A DNA stretch of 64,000 nucleotides. Origin: a virus. The stretch is taken from positions 19,546-83,545 of the IMG/VR virus record IMGVR_UViG_3300005663_000004. One strand, given 5' to 3'. Of this stretch, positions 8,760 through 16,985 are shown in pieces (the first letter of the stretch is position 1; every line of letters starts with the position of its first letter). Under the pieces are notes generated by a model. The model was not told the origin of the DNA and ran no database searches. It saw only the letters and a program-made list of their open reading frames with translations. The translations under genes and the position numbers were made by a program.

Positions 8760-9542
8760 CTACAGCTTCTTGATCTCTGCCAGAATGCGAGCAGCAACCT
8801 GTGCAGGAGTCCATATTCCTGGGGTGTTAAGGATCGTCATGCAGCGTTCTCTTCCTTGAGGAGATTCGTATGGATAACCCTCCCTCGGAGATAGGTTTCG
8901 ATCGAGATAGATCCACCAAGGACGGGTGGGAGCCATTGCATCCTCAACGGAATTTCTGATAGACTCCGTAGGGGCTATTACAGACACAACAACGTTTCTG
9001 TATTTAACTAATTGCTTGGCCAGCCGTGCCACTCGAATGTTATGGGCAAGTCTCTCTTCGATCGAGAAACCAGCTCCTAGAGAGATCGAAGCTCTCATCT
9101 CATCCCCATCCAGGTTCACAGCATTCAAGGGACCCAGGAGCTCGTTTGCTATCGTGGTCTTCCCAGCACCGGAGTTTCCCGTTATCCAATAAATGCGATG
9201 TCCCCCGTCTTCTCGTATCGCCGTTCCGCTCACGTTGGACGCTCTTGGCGCGCTCACTTTTCGAACTTCCCATCCTGGAGTCCTTCCGTAGACGACCTCA
9301 ACGATGTTTGGCACATTGATGATTATCATGCGCCCTTCTGCAATCTCCTCCTTGTAGAAGGCCTCGAAGGCTACCGTTCTTTGCGCTTGAGTGAAGGGGT
9401 TGCTGTCTGTTCCATCCTCTTTTCTTAGGGCGATGACAACGCGCCGTCCCTCACTGAGAACCTTGTCTATCAACGCGAAGTGCCCCCTGTGTGGCATCGG
9501 CACCTGAAAGCGTCCCAGAATCAAGCTATACTCTTTGGACAT
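8760..9542 (-). CDS. Bifunctional nucleotidyltransferase / adenylylsulfate kinase-like protein
   Basis: 260 aa from ATG 9542, chosen for its strong AGGAGGGT site (an upstream ATG at 9590 has a poorer one). N-terminal domain: NMNAT/cytidylyltransferase-type GRFQVPMPHRGH with the HxGH-like motif. C-terminal domain: P-loop GNSGAGKTT, NLDGDEMR, FSIEERLAHNIRVARLAK and IAPTESIR, the set found in APS kinases that make PAPS, the sulfate donor. A sulfotransferase lies four genes away, supporting sulfation of a glycan. The nucleotidyltransferase substrate is not determined; NMN adenylyltransferase or sugar activation are possible. NadR-type kinase is a less likely alternative for the C-terminus. Confidence 0.88.
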   Translation of the reverse strand: MSKEYSLILGRFQVPMPHRGHFALIDKVLSEGRRVVIALRKEDGTDSNPFTQAQRTVAFEAFYKEEIAEGRMIIINVPNIVEVVYGRTPGWEVRKVSAPRASNVSGTAIREDGGHRIYWITGNSGAGKTTIANELLGPLNAVNLDGDEMRASISLGAGFSIEERLAHNIRVARLAKQLVKYRNVVVSVIAPTESIRNSVEDAMAPTRPWWIYLDRNLSPREGYPYESPQGRERCMTILNTPGIWTPAQVAARILAEIKKL

Positions 9543-9593
9543 ATTGACCCTCCTGAAGGTCCACCAGTTGCTTTGAATCCATTCCGTCATCCT

Positions 9594-10163
9594 CTAAAGC
9601 CCAGTCGCTCCTGGCACAGAAAAAATGATTGGGCGCAAAAGCTGTTCGTACTGTGGCGGATACGCTACGATTGCATCGCGGACCAACATAACGATGCTAT
9701 CCTCTAACCTACAACCGATCTCCTCCAGTGTTGGCCACCCCTCAAGCCCCTGTCGGCCAAATAGACGGGCGTCATCGATGAAGATGACATGGTTATACGG
9801 ATGCTGTGCGATAGCATCTAGCTCTTCTCTGATCGGAGGCCTGTGCTTACCATCGTGAGCGTCGAGCCAGAAGAGGATAGGCCCTTCTTTTACAAGACTT
9901 AGAAGATCTGGAAGGAGAGAACCGGAGTCTCCCCAAAGGGCAACGAGGTTCTCCACCCCCGCCTCCTCTGCTACATGCTGCATCGCCAGGTATCCCTTCA
10001 TGCTCTTCTCAATCGTATAAACATCCCTGAAGCGGGATGCAGCCCACATAGCTGTATCACCTCGATGCGTACCAGTTTCGATGAACACGTCAATGGACAA
10101 TGCTTCAGCAATTTCTTCGACCAGTTTTTGGAGATCCTCGTTTGCCGATAGCGATCCACCCAC
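9594..10163 (-). CDS. Methyltransferase-like protein (paralogue 1 of 3)
   Basis: 189 aa, GTG start at 10163 with AAGGAG upstream. FIETGTHRGDTAMWAA looks like a SAM-binding motif I with YTIE following, and FWLDAHDG and FIDDARLFG mark later strands, as in FkbM/class I methyltransferase relatives. Two paralogues lie at 28223-28786 and 31497-32114. Placed in the sugar cassette, it probably modifies a sugar or sugar-linked group. The exact reaction is unknown. Confidence 0.75.
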   Translation of the reverse strand: MGGSLSANEDLQKLVEEIAEALSIDVFIETGTHRGDTAMWAASRFRDVYTIEKSMKGYLAMQHVAEEAGVENLVALWGDSGSLLPDLLSLVKEGPILFWLDAHDGKHRPPIREELDAIAQHPYNHVIFIDDARLFGRQGLEGWPTLEEIGCRLEDSIVMLVRDAIVAYPPQYEQLLRPIIFSVPGATGL

Positions 10164-10178
10164 CTGCAGGTCTCCTTG

Positions 10179-11144
10179 CTACAAACTTTCCTGAAGTACG
10201 TTATCCTCAATCCACCTATAGGTAACTGAGAGTCCTGCCTCTAAGGGAATGCTAGGAGCCCACTTTAGGATTTCGTTGATTCTATCGTTGTTCGAATTTC
10301 GACCACGAACACCCTGTGGACCATCGATATGCTTCTTTTGTATCCTCACACCTGCAATCTCTGCGATGATGTCGGCAAGCTCATTGATAGAGACTAGCCT
10401 GTCACTGCCCAAATTGAGAGGATACGGGTAGTCCGAGCGCATAAGCCTAAGAATCCCCTCGATGCAATCATCTACCAGCATAAATGATCGCGTTTGCTCT
10501 CCATCACCCCAGATCTCTATCCTCGGTTCCCAGGAGGTTCTTTTTCCTTCAGCAATCTTTCTGCAAAGAGCAGCAGGAACCTTCTCTGCATTATCATTCC
10601 AAGATCCCTTCGGCCCATAGACATTATGAAACCGAGCAATCCGCGTAGTCATCCCATAGTCTTCTGCATAGGAAAGGCAGAGTTGCTCCATACACAGCTT
10701 CTCTAGGCCATAGGTATCCTGAGGATCGGCAGGGTAAGCATCATCCTCTTTTAGTCCTAGAATGTCTGTCCGTTCCTGCTTGAAATTTGGGTAGACACAG
10801 GCGGAGGAACTGTAGAAGAAGCGACCTACTCCGCCTGTCCTTGCAGCCTCAAGAATATGTGTGTCTATAAGTAGGTTGTCATGCAGAATGGATGCGCTGT
10901 GAGAGGAGATGAAGCCCATACCTCCCATAGAAGCCGCCAAGTGGTATACCTCATCTATTCCATCCACAGCGATATAGCACGTGGCTCTGTCTCGCAGATC
11001 ACCAAAGAAGAAATCGTCGCATGGAATAGGGCCATACCGTGGTTTAGCAATGTCTGCTCCACGTACCCAATACCCTTCTTCCTTCAACCGCTTTGCCAAA
11101 TGTCCGCCGATGAACCCTGACACACCTGTTACAAGTGCCTTCAT
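10179..11144 (-). CDS. GDP-mannose 3',5'-epimerase-like NAD-dependent epimerase
   Basis: 321 aa short-chain dehydrogenase fold. Features: TGVSGFIGGHLA Rossmann motif, HLAASMGGMGFI, YSSSACVYP with the catalytic Ser/Cys region, DTYGLEKL (YxxxK), ARFHNVYGPKGSWN, WGDGEQTRSFM and GPQGVRGRNSNN. These match plant and bacterial GDP-mannose 3,5-epimerases (GDP-mannose to GDP-L-galactose/L-gulose) better than generic dTDP- or UDP-sugar epimerases. The ATG overlaps the stop of the upstream dehydrogenase gene by 4 nt. It supplies an activated sugar for the cassette. Confidence 0.88.
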   Translation of the reverse strand: MKALVTGVSGFIGGHLAKRLKEEGYWVRGADIAKPRYGPIPCDDFFFGDLRDRATCYIAVDGIDEVYHLAASMGGMGFISSHSASILHDNLLIDTHILEAARTGGVGRFFYSSSACVYPNFKQERTDILGLKEDDAYPADPQDTYGLEKLCMEQLCLSYAEDYGMTTRIARFHNVYGPKGSWNDNAEKVPAALCRKIAEGKRTSWEPRIEIWGDGEQTRSFMLVDDCIEGILRLMRSDYPYPLNLGSDRLVSINELADIIAEIAGVRIQKKHIDGPQGVRGRNSNNDRINEILKWAPSIPLEAGLSVTYRWIEDNVLQESL

Positions 11145-12463
11145 CTTTGCTCCGATACACCAATGTAGCGCATCTTGATCTTCTTGGAGTTCTGTATTTT
11201 GCCCCTGAGAATTCTCCAGCAGTCAACAACTGTTCCCTGCTTCTGCCTCTGCTCGAAATCAGACTGAGAAATCTGGGCAAACTGCTCTGTGCGATTTGCG
11301 ATGATTATGACGTCTGCCTTTTTCAAACAAGCCCCTAGAGACCAAGGCTCAATGAATTCTGGAAGAGACATCTGCCTCATCCTCTCGTCATATCCTACAA
11401 CTCTTACATCCTTAGCTGCCATCCTTCTAGCTAGTTCTATGGAAGGCGATCCAATCATACATGGAGTTCCCGATTTGTATGACAACCCTAGAATGGCAAC
11501 AGTACCTTTTTCACTGAGACATCCGGTAGCAATATCAACAAGTCTTCTCCACCTAGCCTTATTGGATCTGCTTACAGCCCATGGAAAGTTGCCTGGGATA
11601 CAAAGATCTTCTACAATCTCTTCAAAGGCCCTCACATCTCGAGGAAAGCAGGTTCCCCCATACGGCATTCCCGCTATGAAGTATTTCTTTCCGACCCTAG
11701 AGTCAGATCCAACAGCAGCGGAGACCAAGTCGATATCACCACCAGGGAAGCGCTCACAAATGTCCCCAAGAAGATTTGCGAATGCTATCTTCGAAGAAAC
11801 AAACATGTTGATCCCCATCTTGACAATCTCTGCATTAGTGAGTGACATCTGGTGAATCTGATGTGGTTCTACCAGCATTGTTGAGAGTATAAAGCCGACC
11901 AAACCAACTCCAGCCTGCTGACCAGACTGTCCCACGATAACAAGGTTCGGGTTCAGGTAGTCTTCTATGACACTGCCTATGGCAACAAGCTCAGGATTGT
12001 ATGCAAGTTCCCAGCTGTCACCACAGGCGTATCCCGACGCCTGTTCGATCGCCGGCTTGATCACTTCCTCCATCGTTCCTGGCATGAGCGTACTCATCAC
12101 GGAGATGATTCTACTGTCTCCATATGGCACTGTACCTCGGATGGCCTTTCCGATCCGCTTGCACACATCCAGCACATATTCATGAGAAAACTTCCCATTT
12201 TTCAGGCTGGGTGTTGGTACCAGTACACCAATGACATCTGCACCATGCACACCTTGCTTCAGGTCAGTGGACGCGGAAAAGCTCCCCTTTACAGCGGACA
12301 TCATTTGCTTCATGTGGGGCTCATCCACAGGAGAAATCCCTGCGTTAATCTTATCCACAACCTTTCTGTTTTTGTCTATTCCAATGACATCATGGCCTCT
12401 ACTGGCGATGGCAGCCGCTATCGGTGCCCCCAACTTTCCCAGCCCAACTATTGTGATGTTCAC
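11141..12463 (-). CDS. UDP-glucose/GDP-mannose 6-dehydrogenase family protein
   Basis: 440 aa, GTG start overlapping the preceding stop (GTGA). N-terminal NAD motif VGLGKLGAPIAAAIASRGH, central AEIVKMGINMF, catalytic-cysteine motif PYGGTCFPRD, and C-terminal LGLSYKSGTPCMIGSPS. Length and order match NDP-sugar 6-dehydrogenases, which oxidise C6 to uronic acid using two NAD+. Whether the substrate is UDP- or GDP-linked cannot be read. The adjacent GDP-mannose epimerase-like gene makes a GDP-sugar possible. Confidence 0.92.
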   Translation of the reverse strand: MNITIVGLGKLGAPIAAAIASRGHDVIGIDKNRKVVDKINAGISPVDEPHMKQMMSAVKGSFSASTDLKQGVHGADVIGVLVPTPSLKNGKFSHEYVLDVCKRIGKAIRGTVPYGDSRIISVMSTLMPGTMEEVIKPAIEQASGYACGDSWELAYNPELVAIGSVIEDYLNPNLVIVGQSGQQAGVGLVGFILSTMLVEPHQIHQMSLTNAEIVKMGINMFVSSKIAFANLLGDICERFPGGDIDLVSAAVGSDSRVGKKYFIAGMPYGGTCFPRDVRAFEEIVEDLCIPGNFPWAVSRSNKARWRRLVDIATGCLSEKGTVAILGLSYKSGTPCMIGSPSIELARRMAAKDVRVVGYDERMRQMSLPEFIEPWSLGACLKKADVIIIANRTEQFAQISQSDFEQRQKQGTVVDCWRILRGKIQNSKKIKMRYIGVSEQR

Positions 12464-13086
12464 CAGTTTTCCCTAATCCATATTGTCGTTTTCTTATCCC
12501 TCTTCCCATGCGTGAACCAGTTTCTTTGCACGAGAATCGGCTTGGTTGCTCCAAGAAACTTGCCTTTCACGCTTTTTGCTCTTTCTGCGCCTATTCGCTC
12601 CGCTGTCCATGGAGTAGCATGTCTTCGTAGCAACCGACGAAACACACCTGTTTGCCAAATGGTTCCCTTTTGTGAAAACAAAAACGGATTATCTTTGGCC
12701 ATCCTAACGAAAAGAGCATCGCGTTTGTACGGCGTCCCCTTCGTTGTGAATCTCTTCGACAGCCTAACCATGCAGACTGAGGAATCTTCAGTTAGGGCAG
12801 CTAGCGCCCGAGCAATCCTTCGCGGATAAATCTCTACGGGGATGAGATCATCTAGGCAGAGCATCATTAGCTCGTCATGCATGTGATGGCGAAGGAACAA
12901 ATGCAGATTGTCCGCAAAGCCAAGATCTTTTCCCAGCTTGATGACCGTTGCATCAACGTCTATGTTCTCTTCGTTTGTGATGACAATCACGTCGTAGGGA
13001 CACTGTGGCCAAAGTTTCCGAAGAAAATGAATGTGTGCCGGGATAGTATGGGCATACTTGTCACAAGTGGGAATGACAATCTTCAC
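12460..13086 (-). CDS. Small glycosyltransferase-like protein (tandem copy B)
   Basis: 208 aa, GTG start in a GTGA overlap. Begins MKIVIPTCDKY and contains LMMLCLDDLIPVEI, a GT-A-like Asp pair. It resembles the next upstream gene along its length (same start, HxHFLxKLWPxCPY, LxDDL, C-terminal NWxxHGKRDK), so the two are tandem paralogues. Likely transfers a sugar in the cassette; acceptor unknown. Confidence 0.7.
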   Translation of the reverse strand: MKIVIPTCDKYAHTIPAHIHFLRKLWPQCPYDVIVITNEENIDVDATVIKLGKDLGFADNLHLFLRHHMHDELMMLCLDDLIPVEIYPRRIARALAALTEDSSVCMVRLSKRFTTKGTPYKRDALFVRMAKDNPFLFSQKGTIWQTGVFRRLLRRHATPWTAERIGAERAKSVKGKFLGATKPILVQRNWFTHGKRDKKTTIWIRENW

Positions 13087-13742
13087 CAGTGACGCTCAAT
13101 CCACCTGGTTACGAACTTGTCCTTTCGTCCCCGATGGGAGATCCAATTCATCTGCTCCAGGGTAGCGTGGGTAGCCCCAAGGTTCATCCCTCCTCTACTT
13201 CTTAGCCTGGCAGTGCCATTTCCTTCTGTGCGTGTTGATGTCTCTCCTCCCTCAAGAATCGATTGATGAACTGACGATCTCCACAGGGTGGCCTTGTTTG
13301 AGTACGTATACCTATCTCTGCGCATATGCACGTAGATATTGTCAGGCCCATAGCGATCGTGTGGCTTTTCTAGTGGTCGCTTGACCCAACGCTCCGCCAG
13401 CCGAATCTGATTGACGACACGATCTGCAGAGACTACTGTTACTGCCTCCTCGATGAGAACGCCATCAATATGAAACGGGACCAAGTCATCCATGCACAAG
13501 ATGAAAAATTGATCATCTTGAAGGAACCTTTTATGCGTCTCAAGAAAGTTGCTGGCCCACAGCCTATCTTGACCAAGGTGCTCTATCCTAGCATTGATTT
13601 CCTTGGCATGAGGAACGGGAGCAGATCCTCCAACGACCACCAGCACCTCGTATGGGCAGGAAGGCCACAGCTTGTGGAGGAAGTGAACATGTGCGTGAAT
13701 CGTATGCACATACTTGTCGCAGGTGGGGATGACAATCTTCAT
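13083..13742 (-). CDS. Small glycosyltransferase-like protein (tandem copy A)
   Basis: 219 aa, ATG start overlapping the sulfotransferase stop (ATGA). Starts MKIVIPTCDKY like its downstream neighbour; FFILCMDDLVPFHI supplies the presumed metal-binding aspartates. The C-terminal half (YSNKATLWRSS, GATHATLEQMNW) is shared with copy B. The divergence suggests an old duplication with different specificities. The family is only weakly recognisable. Confidence 0.7.
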   Translation of the reverse strand: MKIVIPTCDKYVHTIHAHVHFLHKLWPSCPYEVLVVVGGSAPVPHAKEINARIEHLGQDRLWASNFLETHKRFLQDDQFFILCMDDLVPFHIDGVLIEEAVTVVSADRVVNQIRLAERWVKRPLEKPHDRYGPDNIYVHMRRDRYTYSNKATLWRSSVHQSILEGGETSTRTEGNGTARLRSRGGMNLGATHATLEQMNWISHRGRKDKFVTRWIERHW

Positions 13743-14491
13743 TTGTACCCCCAGCGAGCCATGTATTTTTTGCAGCTTCTTTCAATCATCCTCACCTGAG
13801 TGTGATTCAGCCAGGTTTTCCAGTGGCCAGAAGTTCCGAACACGACAGCAGGAAGAGAAGGGAGCACCGGGTGCTCTCTGGGGGGATTCTCCCCTGCCTT
13901 CTCCAGCTTCCTTCTCTTTTTCCAGTACTCATCTTTTGCCTTCTGCTGATCTGGCAACCTGAATGGGTTGGTAAGTGTCCTTGCCTCTTTTAGGGAGATG
14001 GCGATGCCCAAGAAAGTGGCGATCCGCAATGCCTCTGCAGATAGATCCTCAATCATCACCTCAAACTTTGAGACGTGGATCATGTTTCTTGGAATTTTAT
14101 CTACCCACATGTCAAACCAGCCAAGCCACATGGGAAGCTTTTCATTTATCACTGTCTTCCCAGAAAACTCACCGATCTTCCCAGAGCGTCTTGCTCGCTC
14201 CTGCATGGAGACGAAGATGTCTCTAGGATCTCGAACAGTTCCTACCACCCGAATGCGCCCCTCCTTTAAGAACCGCGCAGCTGTCTCTGACTCGTCTGGT
14301 AGATACCGAAAGACTTTGCAGATGACGAGCTCGTCTTCGTCCTTGTCGTGCTCCACCAGCCTACTCTCCTTGTGATAGCCTATCCCCCTTCCCCTGTTTG
14401 CGTGTTCAACTATGGCAGCCGCTATTCTATTCTGCGTTGTTGATCCTGTACGATACGTCCCTGTGACGAATACCCATATAGGTGCACTCAT
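13739..14491 (-). CDS. PAPS-dependent sulfotransferase-like protein
   Basis: 250 aa, ATG after AGGAGGGT. The N-terminal VFVTGTYRTGSTTQ fits the 5'-phosphosulfate-binding loop. VVGTVRDPRDIFVSM fits the 3'-phosphate-binding motif (RxPxD, then Ser). The C-terminal HWKTWLNHTQVRMIE region is also typical. These enzymes move sulfate from PAPS to a sugar or protein hydroxyl. The APS-kinase-like gene in the same operon could provide PAPS. The acceptor is unknown, most likely a glycan made by the cassette. Confidence 0.83.
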   Translation of the reverse strand: MSAPIWVFVTGTYRTGSTTQNRIAAAIVEHANRGRGIGYHKESRLVEHDKDEDELVICKVFRYLPDESETAARFLKEGRIRVVGTVRDPRDIFVSMQERARRSGKIGEFSGKTVINEKLPMWLGWFDMWVDKIPRNMIHVSKFEVMIEDLSAEALRIATFLGIAISLKEARTLTNPFRLPDQQKAKDEYWKKRRKLEKAGENPPREHPVLPSLPAVVFGTSGHWKTWLNHTQVRMIERSCKKYMARWGYK

Positions 14492-14515
14492 TCTGACCCT
14501 CCTGGAGTCGTATGT

Positions 14516-15427
14516 CTACCTGCTCCCAATTAGGATGTTGGAATCAAAGTCGATTCTCTTTACAGCCTGTTTTCCACCGAAGGATGTCACAGCGGCAAGG
14601 AGATCGTAGCTGTCTTCCAAGTTTCCCTCCTTTGGTGGTATAGGCTTTCCGCTCATTCGTATGAGCAGTCGCGTCGCTCCGAACCAGTCTCTGTCCTCGA
14701 CCACAGTGCGAACGACCTCTGCCGGGCATTCATTCAACGCGTTTGTTGAAATAAACAACTCAGGATTTCCCAGTGCTTCGTTGCTCATTCTTAGGACGAG
14801 GGATGAGGGGATGATATTTATCTTCCCTTTCTCTGCTTCCTTCCCCTCCACAGTGATCAGGTTGACCGCATCCTCCCCAAAGAGGACGGATAGGTACAAC
14901 CACTGAAGCACACAAACCGGAGGAAAGTCAGCAATCGTATAGGTTAGCGAATCGTGTCCCATCCGCTTGTAGATCTTTGGTTGGCCACCATAGCCAGAGC
15001 CCCAGTCAAGGATTGATTTTGTCTGTCTTATTGGCACCCCCGTTTCCTTTGCAGCCACATACGCGTAGAACAAGAACTTGGTGACATCCCAGTTCACCGT
15101 CTTTCCTAGAAGGTTGGTTTGGGGAACGCCACCAAACTGATCTACAACCAGGGCAGCCTTGGTCAACCGCTGATCAAAGTTGTCCTCCAACCACGTCTTC
15201 ACCAGATTGTACTTCGCAGGGTTGGTTCCCATTCTGCCCCGAAGACCAGGCTTTCCCATGAAATCAAAGTCAGGATGTGGTAGGAGAAGTTTTTCCGCCC
15301 TCCACGCACCACTCACCCAAAAATCCGACAGCTGCTCTTCTTTAGCAAACTGACGGATGTTCTCATACCTCTGTTGCACTTGCTCTCGTAGTCTCAAATA
15401 CCTATCGTGTTGCGTTTCCTCCAACAT
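14516..15427 (-). CDS. Putative sugar O-methyltransferase
   Basis: 303 aa, ATG after AGGAGGGT. SILDWGSGYGGQPKIY is the SAM-binding GxGxG, TIADFPP the acidic strand-2 end, and FISTNALNECP follows in order. The architecture matches putative sugar O-methyltransferases of capsule and O-antigen clusters. It is the first gene of the cassette after the capsid gene, separated from it by the repeat-plus-hairpin element. Confidence 0.72.
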   Translation of the reverse strand: MLEETQHDRYLRLREQVQQRYENIRQFAKEEQLSDFWVSGAWRAEKLLLPHPDFDFMGKPGLRGRMGTNPAKYNLVKTWLEDNFDQRLTKAALVVDQFGGVPQTNLLGKTVNWDVTKFLFYAYVAAKETGVPIRQTKSILDWGSGYGGQPKIYKRMGHDSLTYTIADFPPVCVLQWLYLSVLFGEDAVNLITVEGKEAEKGKINIIPSSLVLRMSNEALGNPELFISTNALNECPAEVVRTVVEDRDWFGATRLLIRMSGKPIPPKEGNLEDSYDLLAAVTSFGGKQAVKRIDFDSNILIGSR

Positions 15428-15448
15428 TGCTGGTTACCCTCCTGATAA

Positions 15449-15468
15449 GGGAGGGCCGAAGCCCTCCC
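15449..15468 (-). terminator. C(UUCG)G hairpin, terminator-like
   Basis: On the minus strand GGGAGGGC-TTCG-GCCCTCCC forms a perfect 8-bp stem with an extra-stable UUCG tetraloop, 25 nt after the solitary repeat and 22 nt before the methyltransferase start. The following T run is short (TTATC), so it may terminate partially or act as an RNA 3'-end stabiliser or processing barrier. Confidence 0.7.
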
Positions 15469-15493
15469 TGATGAATACGACACACAGAACCAC

Positions 15494-15530
15494 GTTTCAA
15501 TCCCCATCCACCTCTGTGGGTGGATGCAAC
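15494..15530 (-). repeat. Solitary CRISPR-type repeat (copy 1)
   Basis: 37 nt read on the minus strand: GTTG, stem arm CATCCACC, loop CACAGA, arm GGTGGATG, GGG, then the 8-nt tag ATTGAAAC typical of type I/III CRISPR repeats. It matches the copy at 60529 at 30 of 37 positions; the differences are the six loop bases and one stem base that keeps pairing (A-U versus G-U). No second repeat follows within spacer distance. It lies between capsid and methyltransferase genes in a late mRNA. Confidence 0.88.
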
Positions 15531-15551
15531 TAGCTCCTACAAACGAAGTGT

Positions 15552-16985
15552 TTACCACTCCTTGTAGTAGCTTGGCGGCGTCGGGTAGTACTCGTCTCCA
15601 CCCTTCTCGAAGTACGGGCTGGATGGGAAGGGCTCACGCAGATGCTGGAGCGGCTCGTACATGATGTTCTCGAGACGACCGGCTAGTTGGGGAGTCCTGA
15701 GCACCACTCGGGGCTCAATTTTCCCCTGGAACTTGAAACAGTAATTCAAGTTCTGCATGCTCCACATGTATCGGCCCCCATCGGTAACCCAAAACTGTCC
15801 CTTGTTCCGTAGCACAGCCAGATCGCCCTGAGCCTGTGAGTAGTCCAGATACTCCCAGTACAACGTCCTCATCCCCTTCGCCCGAAGCGGAAGGATGTAG
15901 ATGTCGCTGGCAAACTGACCAGGGATCAGGTTTGCATTGGTCGCGTTATTGTCTTCGAAAATACCGTCATCAGTGATGACCGGAACCTGGAGACCGTTGA
16001 TCCAGAGGTACTTTCCCCTCCGCATTTCGTCTCTCATGTTCACATTCGTCGCATCATTCATGATCACGACATTCGTACCCGCAGAGTTTGCACATCGATC
16101 GGTGAGATACTGGCAGGGCCATACGGCGCTCAGCTCGAAGAAAAGCTGCGGTCGCATAGCAATGACCCAGTCCACAGGATCGAGGCTCATGCGCTCGGCG
16201 TTGTGGGTCAGATACTGCATCATCATCGAGAGATACTGAACGATGCTAGGAGAGGCTCCATCGATGCTGTTGAATCCAAAGTCTTTGATGTCTGAATCCA
16301 AAGCAGGGCAAGGAGACTGGCTGAGTGCGTCAACCTTTCCAGTCGAGACCAGGATCTCAAGTCCAGGAAACTCCGCATATCCGCCGTTGGTGTTGTTCAC
16401 AGGGTTGCCCTGGAAAAGCATCCTCGTAAGCCACCGCTGAAACTCAATGCCGATGATGACGAGCTGCGACTGAACAACAGAGTTCAGCCATCCGCCCTTG
16501 GGAACACCTTCCTGAGTCAACAGCTGATGACCCTCACCAATGACATCACCTAGAAGGCGAAGATCTGTGGTGAGTTTGTTATTCAACACCTGCATTAGCG
16601 TGTTGACTTCCATCTCTTTCGAGCTTCGTGCCACACGGCCAAAGGCAGCAGTCTGATGACAGACCTCGAGAACACCACCAGGGGCGTCATCACAGGGGCC
16701 ATCCGGCTCAGCCGATCCATCCCCCTCAAAGCCGGTGAGGAAGGGGTAGATTGGGTTCAGGTAGACTGTTGGGATTGCCGGAATCATACCCGACATGCCC
16801 CGAGGAGAAATAGACGCATTGATAACCGTGTCTTCAAGACCAAAGTTGCTGAAGAAGCCCTTTGGTCCGAAGACGAGCTGTGCATTAGGAACACCGGAGA
16901 TCGCCTTTTGCTGGATTTGATTACCAGCGAGGAGGGCGAGAGTCTTGTTGATGCCCTCCAAAATTGCAACTGTTTGCCTATCCAC
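15552..16985 (-). CDS. Major capsid protein (probable)
   Basis: 477 aa from GTG 16985, preferred because GGAGGG lies 7 nt upstream (GTG 17000 has no site). Sits right after the protease-scaffold gene, where HK97-fold capsid genes lie. Soluble mixed protein with an N-terminal helical segment (VAILEGINKTLALLAG) and a C-terminal Pro/Tyr-rich tail; no enzyme motif. Seven Cys are unusual and could allow crosslinks. Identification is by position and size; the fold is not directly visible. Confidence 0.72.
   Translation of the reverse strand: MDRQTVAILEGINKTLALLAGNQIQQKAISGVPNAQLVFGPKGFFSNFGLEDTVINASISPRGMSGMIPAIPTVYLNPIYPFLTGFEGDGSAEPDGPCDDAPGGVLEVCHQTAAFGRVARSSKEMEVNTLMQVLNNKLTTDLRLLGDVIGEGHQLLTQEGVPKGGWLNSVVQSQLVIIGIEFQRWLTRMLFQGNPVNNTNGGYAEFPGLEILVSTGKVDALSQSPCPALDSDIKDFGFNSIDGASPSIVQYLSMMMQYLTHNAERMSLDPVDWVIAMRPQLFFELSAVWPCQYLTDRCANSAGTNVVIMNDATNVNMRDEMRRGKYLWINGLQVPVITDDGIFEDNNATNANLIPGQFASDIYILPLRAKGMRTLYWEYLDYSQAQGDLAVLRNKGQFWVTDGGRYMWSMQNLNYCFKFQGKIEPRVVLRTPQLAGRLENIMYEPLQHLREPFPSSPYFEKGGDEYYPTPPSYYKEW

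Noticed and set aside
12182-12829. 215-aa plus-strand open frame
   Set aside because: Antisense to the dehydrogenase and transferase genes, which carry clear motifs.
15494-15530. CRISPR array
   Set aside because: Only one repeat copy at each locus; no second repeat within spacer distance. Called solitary repeats instead.
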